DNA from: Dermacentor variabilis
Taxonomy: Eukaryota > Arthropoda > Arachnida > Ixodida > Ixodidae
Direction: 5' to 3'
DNA length: 64,000 bases
Assembly (NCBI RefSeq): GCF_050947875.1
Contig: NC_134571.1
Coordinates: 229,534,024 to 229,598,023 of the forward strand
Under the pieces are notes generated by a model. That model was not told where the DNA came from. It did not search any database and worked only from the letters and a program-made list of their open reading frames with translations. A program made the position numbers and the translations under genes. Positions 55,741 to 64,000 of the stretch are shown piece after piece (the stretch's first letter is position 1; every line of letters starts with the position of its first letter).

Positions 55741-55867
55741 TGTTACGGTTAATGTTAAACCGGCTCTATTCAAGGGACGAGATGGATGGTAAAGTCAAGA
55801 TGGCGTCCTGAGGCTGCACCAGCTCACTTCTTCTTCCTCTTCTTCTCGCCCGGCTCATGCCGTAGCA
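55741..55867 (-). repeat. Gypsy D 3' LTR
   Basis: 127 bp, identical to the copy at 60808-60934; followed in the element's orientation by the ATAT target copy. The pol stop lies about 40 bases upstream. Confidence 0.92.
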
Positions 55868-55907
55868 ATCCCCGGTTGCCAGACGAAGCCCGCTGGGCAA
55901 GTCCAAA

Positions 55908-58900
55908 TCACTCGGAAAGCGTAGGGTGAAACCGCTTAAGACGGGCAACATGTACTAACTGGGTCCGGCTAGACCGACGACCAGTCGACGTCAAGCGTGC
56001 CACTACGTACGTCAAGTCACTCAAGCGATCTACGATGACGAATGGGCCCGTGTACTGAGGTAAAAACTTTTCGCATAAGCCACGTTTACGTTGAGGAGTC
56101 CACAACCACACAAAGTCTCCTTTGGCGTACGAGACAGACTGGTGTCGGCTGTCATAGCGCTCTTTCGATCGGTCTTGCGATGCCACAGTACGAAGACGAG
56201 CGATACGCCGGGCTTCTTCGGCAAGACAAAGCGTCTTGGCAACAGAGTACTCGCTGTGAAAGTCAAACGGTAGTATAGTGTCAATGCAGCTTAGCGGTGA
56301 ACGTGCGTAAAGGAGATAAAAAGGACTGTAATCGGTCGTCTCATGCTTTGCAGTATTATACGCATAGGTGATGAAGGGGAGTACGTCATCCCAGTCCTTG
56401 TGATCGGAAGATACGTACATGGCCAGCATGTTAGTTAGAGTTCTGTTCGTACGTTCTACAAGCCCATTTGTCTGAGGGTGATAAGGCGTTGAATGACGGA
56501 ATTGCGAACTGCAGAGACGAAGCAGTTCTTCTACGGCGTCCGCAACGAACTGACGACCGCGATCGCTAATGATCACACGGGGGGGACCATGTCGAAGAAT
56601 AATGAATCGAAGCAAAAACGTTGCAACGGACGCAGCTGTTGAAGATGGCACGGCCGCCGTTTCCGCGTAACGGGTCAGATGGTCGACACATACGATCACC
56701 CATCGGTTGTCGTTAGATGATCGGGGAAATGGGCCCAGAAGATCGATACCCACTTGTTCAAATGGCAGGCGAGGCGGCGGCAGAGGTTGGAGAAGACCTG
56801 GCGGAGCGGTCGTAGGGCGCTTGTAGCGTTGACATTGTTCGCAACGGGCGACGTAGTGCTTGACCGTGTCCCGAATTCTGGGCCAGTAAAAACGCTCCTG
56901 TGTCCGGTTCAAAGTTCTTATGAATCCTAGATGGCCAGAGGTCACATCGTTGTGCATGGCTCTCAGTATGTCCGTTCGCAGACTCTGCGGCACCACCAGA
57001 AGGAAGCGTGCGCCTTTAACCGAATAATTGGTCTTGTAAAGCAGGCCGTCACGGACACAAAATCGACCGGTGGCTCCAGGACGCGATGCGGCCACAAATA
57101 GAGGTTCCAAACCAATATCATTTTCCTGCTCTGCTTTGAAAGTCATCGAGTCTGGGAATGTAGAAGAAATGGGAGCAAAACAGTCATCAAAATTGTCTTC
57201 GTCACACTCCGTCGTCGTCAGAGGAAGGCGGGAGAGACAGTCCGCATCTGCGTGGCGACGCCCGGACTTGTAGGAAATAACGAAGTCGTACTCCTGCAGT
57301 CGAAGAGCCCAACGTGCCAGTCGTCCACTCGGGTCACGGAGATTCACCAACCAGCACAACGCGTGGTGGTCAGTAATGATAGTGAACGGGCGTCCGTAGA
57401 TATAAGGTCGAAATTTCTGGACAGCGAAAACAGCTGCCAAGCATTCTTGCTCGGTCACAGTGTAATTGCGTTCCGCCTTAGTCAAAGAGCGACTAGCATA
57501 AGCCACAACGTGTTCAGCTCCTTGATGACGTTGCACAAGTACGGCGCCGATGCCGATGCCACTGGCATCAGCGTGCACTTCCGTAGGTGCGCATGCATCG
57601 AAGTGACGCAATATGGGCCCTGATGTTAGTAGAAATTTTAGCTGACGGAACGCGTCGTCGCAAGCCGATGTCCAGTTGAAAGGGACGGCTTTTTGGAGAA
57701 GACATGTTAGGGGGTACACCACGTCGGCGAATCTTGGGACGAAGCGCCGAAAATACGAGCACAGGCCCAAGAAACTCCTCAACTCCCGCACTGACTTCGG
57801 TGCTTCGAAGGAGCTGACTGCCTCAATCTTCCGTGGATCTGGCCTCACACCGTTTTTGTCGACCAGATGCCCAAGTACTAACGTCTCGGTTTCTCCAAAA
57901 CGACATTTCTTGGAATTTAGGATCAAGCCGGCTTGTTTGACACAATCCAGAACAAGATTGAGACGGCTGTTATGTTCACTCAATGTGCTGCCAAAAATAA
58001 CCACATCATCGAGGTAGCACAAACAAATTTCCCATTTAAGTCCTCGGAGGATAGTATCCATGAATCGTTCGAATGTTGCTGGCGCGTTACAAAGGCCGAA
58101 CGGCGTAACGTTAAATTCATAAAGACCGTCTGGTGTCACGAAGGCCGTTTTCTCCTTATCGTCTGGGTGCATGGGTATCTGCCAATACCCCGATCGCAAA
58201 TCCAGTGATGAAAAGTAGGCAGCGGAATGTAGACAGTCGATGACATCATCAATTCTAGGAAGCGGATACACATCCTTTTTGGTGACCGCATTCAGTTTCC
58301 TGTAATCAACGCAAAACCGCCACGATCCATCCTTCTTCTTTACTAAGATTACTGGTGCTGCCCACGGACTAGAAGACTCTTGGACAACACTTTTACGCAG
58401 CATGTCTTTCACCTGTTCAGCAATAACTGTCCTCTCTGCTGAAGAAACGCGGTAAGGCTTTTGCCGAATGGGGTGCGCAGATCCGGTGTCAATTCTGTGG
58501 CGAGCACGAGAACGCGGGAGTGAAGCCTGCTTGTCGCCTTGTGTGAAATCGAACACAGAAAGATGTGCCCACAAAACTTGTGCGAGAGCGCGGCGCTCAT
58601 GTGAGGGCAGTGCCTTGTTGATCATTCGTAGGATCTGCTCTTCAGAAATGCTTCTTTGGGGATCGCTAGTATGAGACTGCTCCTCCTCGCTTAGAACTGT
58701 AATGGAGCTGTAAGTAATCTCGTCAAATTCAGCAAGCTTCATATCACGCGGGAGAACGGCAGGGACGCAAGAACAATTGAAAGCCCATAAATTGGAGGCG
58801 CCATTCACTACTCTCACGACAGAGCGTGGTACAAGTACATCTTTCTTTGCGCAGCTCGACGTAAGTGGCTGGACTTGCGCGTCAAACGATGAAAGGTCGG

Positions 58901-59435
58901 CAGCAGCGAAATTGACAGGGATACGTGACAGCGACCAAGGCGGTAGCAGCAAATCGTTCGAAACAACACAATAGTTTTTCACTGGTAAGGATGTGTCGGC
59001 AAGGGTGGCGAGAAGCGCGCTATTCAAAGTAATTTCGCCTGTGCCACAGTTAACGGATGCACCACAATCCTGAAGAAAGTCAATCCCGAGAATCACATCA
59101 TGAGTGCATCGCGGTAGTACGAGAAATTCTGTTTTAAGATCTTCTCCTCCGAATAAAACACTTGCAACACAAATACCAAGGGGAACTAGGCACTCTCCGC
59201 TGACACCACGAAACGTCACACCATCATTCCACGGGAACATAACTTTCCTACCCAGCCTCTCTTTGAAAGTCACACGCATGACGGAAACGGTAGCACCAGT
59301 ATCCACTAATGCTGTTACAGGTATACTATCAATTAACACACGCACTTTGTTCTTCACCATCATAATAGGCAGAGGAGTATTTCGCAGATACACAGACTGT
59401 CCGGCGACCTTACCTCCATCGGCCGCGCCGGCTAG
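55908..59435 (-). CDS. pol: Gypsy D Pol polyprotein (protease, RT, RNase H, integrase)
   Basis: The frame has no stop from the slippery site to 55908. Counted from the codon at 59393 it has 1161 residues. Protease: LVDTGATVSVM with DTG at 31-33. RT: FCVDYRKLN near 361 and the active site CYLDDVVIF at 459-467. RNase H: VHADASGIG (Asp 609), TEQE and TDHHALCWL. Integrase: HHCC zinc region about 814-855 (HNDVTSGHLG, CEQCQRYK), catalytic Asp 884 (GIDLLGPFP), Asp 944 (SDRGRQF) and Glu 980 (GLVERTNRT), with the usual 35-residue spacing. The domain order PR-RT-RH-IN defines Gypsy (Ty3). No defect is visible. It is translated as a Gag-Pol fusion through the frameshift. Confidence 0.93.
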   Translation of the reverse strand, partial: LAGAADGGKVAGQSVYLRNTPLPIMMVKNKVRVLIDSIPVTALVDTGATVSVMRVTFKERLGRKVMFPWNDGVTFRGVSGECLVPLGICVASVLFGGEDLKTEFLVLPRCTHDVILGIDFLQDCGASVNCGTGEITLNSALLATLADTSLPVKNYCVVSNDLLLPPWSLSRIPVNFAAADLSSFDAQVQPLTSSCAKKDVLVPRSVVRVVNGASNLWAFNCSCVPAVLPRDMKLAEFDEITYSSITVLSEEEQSHTSDPQRSISEEQILRMINKALPSHERRALAQVLWAHLSVFDFTQGDKQASLPRSRARHRIDTGSAHPIRQKPYRVSSAERTVIAEQVKDMLRKSVVQESSSPWAAPVILVKKKDGSWRFCVDYRKLNAVTKKDVYPLPRIDDVIDCLHSAAYFSSLDLRSGYWQIPMHPDDKEKTAFVTPDGLYEFNVTPFGLCNAPATFERFMDTILRGLKWEICLCYLDDVVIFGSTLSEHNSRLNLVLDCVKQAGLILNSKKCRFGETETLVLGHLVDKNGVRPDPRKIEAVSSFEAPKSVRELRSFLGLCSYFRRFVPRFADVVYPLTCLLQKAVPFNWTSACDDAFRQLKFLLTSGPILRHFDACAPTEVHADASGIGIGAVLVQRHQGAEHVVAYASRSLTKAERNYTVTEQECLAAVFAVQKFRPYIYGRPFTIITDHHALCWLVNLRDPSGRLARWALRLQEYDFVISYKSGRRHADADCLSRLPLTTTECDEDNFDDCFAPISSTFPDSMTFKAEQENDIGLEPLFVAASRPGATGRFCVRDGLLYKTNYSVKGARFLLVVPQSLRTDILRAMHNDVTSGHLGFIRTLNRTQERFYWPRIRDTVKHYVARCEQCQRYKRPTTAPPGLLQPLPPPRLPFEQVGIDLLGPFPRSSNDNRWVIVCVDHLTRYAETAAVPSSTAASVATFLLRFIILRHGPPRVIISDRGRQFVADAVEELLRLCSSQFRHSTPYHPQTNGLVERTNRTLTNMLAMYVSSDHKDWDDVLPFITYAYNTAKHETTDYSPFYLLYARSPLSCIDTILPFDFHSEYSVAKTLCLAEEARRIARLRTVASQDRSKERYDSRHQSVSYAKGDFVWLWTPQRKRGLCEKFLPQYTGPFVIVDRLSDLTYVVARLTSTGRRSSRTQLVHVARLKRFHPTLSE

Positions 59436-59441
59436 TTTCCC
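59401..59441 (-). promoter_or_regulatory. -1 programmed ribosomal frameshift signal at the gag/pol junction
   Basis: On the minus strand the bases 59441-59435 are G GGA AAC in the gag frame, a canonical X XXY YYZ slippery heptamer, and the next codon is the gag stop TAG. A perfect 6-bp stem follows at once (CCGGCG at 59431-59426 with CGCCGG at 59406-59401, 19-base loop). The pol frame is -1 to gag and is open from upstream of the heptamer. Slippage here would yield Gag-Pol. The 3-base spacer is shorter than the usual 5 to 9, so the real structure may open partly or be a pseudoknot. Confidence 0.8.
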
Positions 59442-60802
59442 GACGGCGGTGGAGACGTAGCACGTCGCCGTGGTGACGGTGAACGGTGTTGGCGACTGGT
59501 TGGGGGCGTCAGGCTGCGGTCAGAAGCTGGCGAGCCACTCCTTCTACTATACTGACGGAAGGTATTCCGAGGTGGCGCGCCTGTGGTGTTTGCAGGGTCT
59601 ATCGGCCAACGGTTGTCATAACTATCACGTCCAAAATTAGGCCAAGTTGGTGGTGGGCCATATGTTGTTGTCTGTCGGCGCCGGCGACAAAAACGAGCAA
59701 TGTGTCCTGAGGCGCCACAGCTGTAACATACAGGAGATGCGCGACCGACGTTGTATGCCTCGGAGTCAACCCTGGGACGCTGCGAATAATAAACGCGATC
59801 TTCCGAATTCCGATTCGTGGTGGTAGCTCGACGAGTTCGTTGATCGTGCGTCATGTCGTCGGGAAAGGTACGTCGGTGCTGTCGCAGCTGATCACCTCGA
59901 CAGTCTGCAACGCCTGGCATGACAGACAATGCTGACACAGGAGATGCATGTTCTTGAGGTTGGTTGGAAGCGCAACCAAGCTGTTCGACATCCGCCCCTT
60001 TGGTGTGTCGTTCAAGTTCTTCGCGGACAATTTGCCTTATAGTTGCCGCAAGGTCAAATTGAAAGCTGTAGTTGTCGTTTTCGTCAACGCTTGCCACCGT
60101 TGTGACATTTGCTAGCCTGCCAAACTTTGGCGTGATACGGCGCAGCTTCAAGGCCTCAAATGTGCGGCAATGCTTGATGAGGTCGGCGACCGAGGCGAGA
60201 CTCTCCTTTCCGATTAAATAATTGTAAACATCCTCGGCTATGCCTTTGAGAAGGTGTCCAACCTTGTCCTCTTCGGACATTCGAGGATTGACAGTCTTGC
60301 AAAGCTTCAGGATCGCCTCTATGTACGTAGTACAGGTCTCACCTGGGACTTGAGCGCGCTGAAGCAATGTCTGCTCCGCCCGCTTCCGTTTCGTGGTGGA
60401 ATCGCCAAAGCACTCTGTGAGGTGAGTAACGAAGCTGTCCCACGTTGTGAACGTATCTTCATGGTTCTCGAACCACACTAGCGCCGTGTCTGTGAGGAAC
60501 AGAACCACATTGTCGAGCTGAGTCGTGGAGTTCCAGCCGTTGTACTTGCTCACACGCTTGTAGTGGGTGAGCCATTCCTCCACGTCTTCGCCGAATTTTC
60601 CAGAGAAAGGGCGGGGCTCCATCTGATGCATCCAGGCGCCGGTTGTTCGCACTGGAGCTGCCAGAGAAGGCTGTTCGTCGCTGCTGTGGGACATCGGGAT
60701 CTCAAGCGGTGTTGGAGGCAGTCGAGCGAGGCGTCGGCTCCGGCGTGGCACTTGCTGCAGCAGCTCCGTCGTCTTGGTCGAAGTACCCCGCACCTCCACC
60801 AC
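59432..60802 (-). CDS. gag: Gypsy D Gag polyprotein
   Basis: The minus-strand frame is open from the primer binding site (60802) and stops with TAG at 59434-59432. The first ATG is at 60694, giving about 420 residues; upstream codons could be used only with a non-AUG start. Counting from 60802, residues 60-170 are a capsid-type domain (PRPFSGKFGEDVEEWLTHYK, ALVWFENHEDTFTTWDSF). Residues 359-372 are a perfect CCHC knuckle (CYSCGASGHIARFC). The C-terminus is rich in R, S and P. Gag would form the virus-like particle and bind the element RNA. Its last codons GGA AAC overlap the frameshift site used to reach pol. Confidence 0.9.
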   Translation of the reverse strand: MVEVRGTSTKTTELLQQVPRRSRRLARLPPTPLEIPMSHSSDEQPSLAAPVRTTGAWMHQMEPRPFSGKFGEDVEEWLTHYKRVSKYNGWNSTTQLDNVVLFLTDTALVWFENHEDTFTTWDSFVTHLTECFGDSTTKRKRAEQTLLQRAQVPGETCTTYIEAILKLCKTVNPRMSEEDKVGHLLKGIAEDVYNYLIGKESLASVADLIKHCRTFEALKLRRITPKFGRLANVTTVASVDENDNYSFQFDLAATIRQIVREELERHTKGADVEQLGCASNQPQEHASPVSALSVMPGVADCRGDQLRQHRRTFPDDMTHDQRTRRATTTNRNSEDRVYYSQRPRVDSEAYNVGRASPVCYSCGASGHIARFCRRRRQTTTYGPPPTWPNFGRDSYDNRWPIDPANTTGAPPRNTFRQYSRRSGSPASDRSLTPPTSRQHRSPSPRRRATSPPPSGN

Positions 60803-60807
60803 AAAAC

Positions 60808-60934
60808 TGTTACGGTTAATGTTAAACCGGCTCTATTCAAGGGACGAGATGGATGGTAAAGTCAAGATGGCGTCCTGAGGCTGCACCAGCTCACTTCTTC
60901 TTCCTCTTCTTCTCGCCCGGCTCATGCCGTAGCA
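60808..60934 (-). repeat. Gypsy D 5' LTR
   Basis: 127 bp, very short for a Gypsy LTR. On the minus strand it carries the AGAAGAAGAGGAAGAAGAAG purine tract in the middle. The transcription start should lie inside it. Confidence 0.92.
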
Positions 60935-60938
60935 ATAT

Positions 60939-62410
60939 GTTTGCAGAACAATCACAGTTCTTTTAGGTCCCTTGTTTCCTGCTCTACCAAGTGAAGTACT
61001 AAGGCTCCTAGAGTTTCACACAATAATTACTAGATGGAACTCTGGCGGTAGTGTCTAAGGTAGCTGCGATGGGAGCAGCTGAGCCAGCATGGCAATTATG
61101 GGAAGTACATGGATTTGCCTAAACTTCGTTCTTTCAGCTTCATACGGCTTTGCAAACTCGTCATTTTCAACAATGTACCACACAGTAATTAATTAAATAA
61201 GCAAACATTATTAAAATTGTCCGACCACAGGATTCGAACACAGGACTGCTAGGCATAGACGTCCGATACTGAAACCATTATGCTGCCGTCGCCAGCATCA
61301 ACACGTGACAATGCCCTTATGAATTTATTGCGGGCACGCCAGTACCTTGAGATGCTAGGCACGTTTCGATTTGGCCATCTCGACAAGCTGAACCGTTGCA
61401 ATTAGCAGCAATTGTTTGTGTTTGTAGCGTCTTCTGCACTTGGAAAAGTATACATTGCTCTGAAATTTATGACTCAATGCATACAAGGCGTAATAAACAA
61501 ATCCACAAGCACGAAGATCAGACAAATGCATGTACTTCCCATCATTCCCATGGTGGCTCAACAATTGAAGTGCCAGAGTTACTTATTGTTCGAAGCTCTA
61601 TGTCAGAACCAACTCGTAGTGTTATTTGGGAAGTTGTGTAATGATGCGCGGCCGCTAGCCCCATACAACTGTGTAGAGCACAGGACGCTGTGGTTCTAGA
61701 CGTACTGCGCCCACCGTGGAAGGTTAAAAAAGCACCCACATATGCACAGCAAATAAGTGCCTACATCGGGCGGCTCGACTGATAACTGTAGAAGCGCGAC
61801 TCGAAACATACGGTATCATTCTCCACTTCCGGCGGCATTTTCTCTACTTCCTTTTTAAGTAAACAGATTTTCATCCATAAATATTTTCATAAACAGCTTA
61901 ATTTTTCAATTTTTGCAACTCTTGTTTCCCATTGCCACTTTTCCACGAAAAATACTCTACATTTAGGAGGAAAACCAGACGAGGTAATGAGAGAAATTCA
62001 TATTGCTTATGGGTTCAAGAGTTATTGCAAGGTTTGATTCAAATTTTGAAATTTTTAGGGATGACTAGGAAATGTAGATCGTTGAAAATATATCAGTGGG
62101 GCCTTTCTAATGGCAGCACCTTCAGATTTGGAAACAAACATCGAAATAATGAGAAAGGCGAAAACATTCCGCCATTCTTTAGCTGGGAGAATATCAGTCT
62201 ATTTCACGCCCTCAGTTCAGTGACTTTTACCTTTCCCTTGACCCGATCAGGGATCGCATCTATGCCTTGGCCATAATAATACTGTAACAGCAGCCCAATG
62301 TTGACCGCGGTATAGCTGTCAAGTCTCAAGATTGATTTGGCGGCGCTTTAGGGGTGGCCGGGAGGAGAAAGGGGGGGCACCCCCCCGCGCTCCTCCCTGG
62401 GTACGTGCCT
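60939..62410. other. Right arm of the hAT element, no gene recognised
   Basis: Several frames of 60-115 codons occur on both strands without known motifs. On the minus strand at about 61290-61220 a tRNA-like string (CAGCATAATGG and GTTCGAATCC) could be an A and B box relic, but stems do not pair well. A G/C run is at 62369-62388 just inside the right TIR. Confidence 0.4.
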
Positions 62411-62649
62411 GATGTATGCTCATCTGCCCTACACATAGCTAGAGATTTGATGTGCACAAAATTTTCATTTCTGATGCAAACAATTGTCGACTGAAAGTCT
62501 TGACCTTGCTGTGTTTGCAAACTAATTCTGTTAACATATTGAAAGAAATATTTTTTTATGTTCTCTGTTTATCCCTTCCAAAACAACCTGAGTAGGCAAA
62601 CAGCATTTAAAAAAGTTGACGTGTTTGCTTGTTTAATAAGCTATGTGTT

Positions 62650-62910
62650 TTAGCGATGCACGTTTATTTCATTGGTCCAAAGAAAGTTGTGCAAGAACAA
62701 GAACTCGTCCATGGTGCACCCCCATGAACGAAGTTCCAGGTACGCCACACGGAGCACGGCAATGTTCAGACACAGAACATTGAAGTCTGGATGCTCCGTG
62801 ATGCAACCCTGCGGTTGGGCGAGACTTACGGGTGCACCCATCTCGCGACAGCACAGACACTCGTGCTCAGGAAGTTTGTGAGCACCTGGCAGTGTCCACA
62901 TTCGCACCTG
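62650..62910 (-). pseudogene. Exon for the first half of a P2X7-C-terminus-like domain
   Basis: On the minus strand an acceptor-like TTACACATGACAG at about 62915 is followed by CECGHCQVL. After a one-base shift comes PEHECLCCREMG, then QGCITEHPDFNVLCLNIAVL and RVAYLELRSWG. CxCGxC, ECxCCRE, CITxHPxF and VLxxAY are the first half of the zinc-rich cytosolic domain of P2X7 and of the many related tick proteins. The expected continuation (YRYTAYRQF) is found in the same strand at 53968, downstream. The donor site is unclear; the frame simply runs on to a stop at 62650. One frameshift makes it likely to be a decayed gene. Confidence 0.6.
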
Positions 62911-62915
62911 TCATG

Positions 62916-63239
62916 TGTAATGTGAAAGTAACAGTAATGCACGGACCAGGAGCCGGTAGAGATTACACACGCAATTCGCAATGTTGCGTCTGGCACTGTT
63001 GACAGCTCGACTCATAGGTCCATCCAACACGAAGCTACAGGCACCGTGCTTGTTTAGGGCTTGGCCCTGAACTGCTTTCGATCGTTAAAACATGAAAATG
63101 ATACGCCGCATCATAGCTGGCCATGAAGGAGAAAACGAGCAGGTTTTGATTAGATGTAATTGGGCATTGCGAATTCCAGGTAAAGTTTCTAAGCAACCAA
63201 TGCAGCACATAATAACAAGCATCTGTACGTACCAGTCTG
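62916..63239. other. Short stretch before the Penelope-like RT
   Basis: A 60-codon frame at 63092-63274 has no recognisable features. The region could be the upstream part of the Penelope-like element, but I see no RT fingers motifs. Confidence 0.4.
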
Positions 63240-63248
63240 TACGTAATT

Positions 63249-64000
63249 TTTTTTTTTGTATTTTTATCGCTTGACTCGTCCTACCAGACCCGCCGTGGTT
63301 GCTCAGTGGCTATGGTGTTGGGCTGCTGAGCACGAGGTCGCGGGATCGAATCCCGGCCACGGCGGCCGCATTTCGATGGGGGCGAAATGCGAAAACACCC
63401 GTGTGCTTAGATTTAGGTGCACGTTAAAGAACCCCAGGTGGTCAAAATTTCCGGAGTCCTCCACTACGGCGTGCCTCATAATCAGAAAGTGGTTTTGGCA
63501 CGTAAAACCCCAAATATTATTATTATTATTATCGTCCTACCAGAATACGATCAATAAGGTTTTAGAGGATTTTAAGGTACATGGACAAGGTCTTGTGTTT
63601 ACCCATAAGAGTCCACAAAACAATGTATTGCAGTTCTTGGAACTGAAGCTTGAATTCTGTGAACGCCATGTGTGTTGGGCGTATCAACCCCGTGCGAAAA
63701 AGGAACTGTTGTCCTTCAGGTCTGCGCACTCGAAGATTGTGAAAAGAGGTATTGCCTCGTCATGTATAGAATTGGCTCTTAAGAGTTCGTGTGTGCACAA
63801 GATGCAAGAAAGTTTTCATAATCAGATCAGCCGACTTTTCGCAGCTGGGTTCCCTATGTCACTTTTGACTGCCGTAGTTGAAGCCCTGATCCAGAGAAGA
63901 AAAACGACAAAAAGGCCGGCCGCCGAACGTGAAACGCGAAGGCCTGCGGTGGTCCCTTATATGCATAAGGTGACCCATCAACTCAAGAAAGTTGCTTGCT
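63249..64000 (+). pseudogene. Penelope-like element RT, C-terminal part, interrupted by a SINE, open at window end
   Basis: In one frame, 63267-63275 joins (after removal of the SINE and one target copy) to 63545-64000 without a stop: INKVLEDFKVHGQGLVFTHK, then LQFLELKLEFCERHVCWAYQ, PRAKKELLSFRSAHSKIVKR, GIASSCIELAL, FHNQISRLFAAGFP and VPYMHKVTHQLKKVA. This is the palm end and thumb of Penelope-like reverse transcriptases (HVCWxYxPRAxKxLLxF, SAHSKxVKRGI). Where the active-site YVDD is expected, just upstream, the sequence reads YVIF in a run of 11 T. It continues beyond the window, where a GIY-YIG domain would follow. It is unrelated in position to the GIY-YIG fragment at 46.5 kb. Confidence 0.8.
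63289..63531 (+). mobile_element. tRNA-derived SINE (Ruka-like) with perfect target duplication
   Basis: The 5' half is tRNA-like: GTTGCTCAGTGGCTATGG (A box) and GGGATCGAATCCCGGCC (B box) with pairing CCGCCGTGG/CCACGGCGG ends. The body has GTGCACGTTAAAGAACCCCA and GTGGTTTTGGCACGTAAAAC, and the tail is (TAT)n. TCGTCCTACCAGA at 63276-63288 and 63532-63544 is a perfect 13-bp target duplication. The sequence matches my memory of the Ruka-type SINE of ixodid ticks. It is mobilised in trans by a LINE. Confidence 0.9.

Larger units (their letters stand above)
55741..60934 (-). mobile_element. Full-length, apparently intact Gypsy retrotransposon D
   Basis: Two 127-bp LTRs are identical over their whole length. 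Between them, on the minus strand, lie open gag and pol frames with all catalytic motifs. ATAT flanks the element on both sides (55737-55740, 60935-60938). In the element's orientation the LTR is TGCTACGG...CGTAACA, with standard TG/CA ends. A possible primer binding site TGGTGGAGGTGCGGGGTAC starts 7 bases after the 5' LTR. There is no env. Identical LTRs and open frames point to a very recent insertion. Confidence 0.92.
55404..62411. mobile_element. hAT-type element carrying an inserted Gypsy retrotransposon
   Basis: The left end CAGGCACGTACCCAG and the right end CTGGGTACGTGCCTG are perfect 15-bp inverted copies. ATGTATGC flanks both (55396-55403, 62412-62419), a perfect 8-bp target duplication as in hAT elements. 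Total length is 7008 bp; without the Gypsy copy (55741-60934 plus one 4-bp target) about 1810 bp remain. No hAT transposase is recognised in that remainder, so it is non-autonomous. Next to the left TIR is a T run and next to the right TIR a C/G run. Confidence 0.8.

Noticed and set aside
61200..61300. tRNA gene on the minus strand
   Set aside because: It has A-box-like and GTTCGAATCC-like strings, but the T stem and acceptor stem do not pair; at most a SINE or tRNA relic.

Overview
The window looks like nuclear DNA of an arthropod with a repeat-rich genome, most likely a hard tick. The clearest taxon signal is a tRNA-derived SINE at 63289-63531 that closely resembles the ixodid Ruka type. 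The mixture of Gypsy, I-clade, CR1/L2-like, RTE, Penelope-like, Tigger/pogo, hAT, piggyBac, mariner and THAP-transposase sequences fits this. The assignment rests on family recognition, not on a search. I see no bacterial operons, rRNA genes, CRISPR arrays or convincing intact host genes.

Layout. 1-7.5 kb: transposon ends and remnants (Tigger end, LINE tail, a TTAA-flanked element, piggyBac C-terminus, a TA-flanked MITE, a P-element-like C-terminus). 7.5-14.7 kb: an almost full-length but dead I-clade LINE, split by an internally deleted Tigger element. 15.6-17.5 kb: a dead Tigger transposase on the minus strand. 17.8-31.1 kb: three decayed Gypsy elements. The third keeps both LTRs and carries in its integrase a DNA transposon with a THAP exon, which itself holds a LINE fragment. 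31.2-34 kb: a LINE C-terminus and a very old LTR element. 34.3-39.2 kb: a young CR1/L2-like LINE with 327-bp 5' monomers and a 2A-like motif in ORF1. 40.7-43.5 kb: three DNA transposons or MITEs.

44.0-53.2 kb holds the most gene-like object: a ten-exon THAP plus DDE transposase-type gene on the plus strand. Its splice phases fit from exon to exon, but it has a stop codon, a frameshift and a broken splice donor. Its introns have collected a Penelope-like palindrome, a LINE tail, an RTE copy and a mariner remnant. At 53.8 kb and 62.7 kb (minus strand) lie two halves of a P2X7-C-terminus-like domain, possibly exons of one gene. Between them sits an hAT element (8-bp target duplication) that was itself hit by an intact Gypsy element with two identical LTRs.

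That Gypsy copy (55741-60934) is the best candidate for recent activity. Gag and Pol are open, and gag ends in a textbook -1 frameshift heptamer directly before its stop codon. The window closes in a Penelope-like reverse transcriptase interrupted by the SINE. Overall the window reads as a layered record of insertions, with many order-of-insertion relations that can be read from target duplications.
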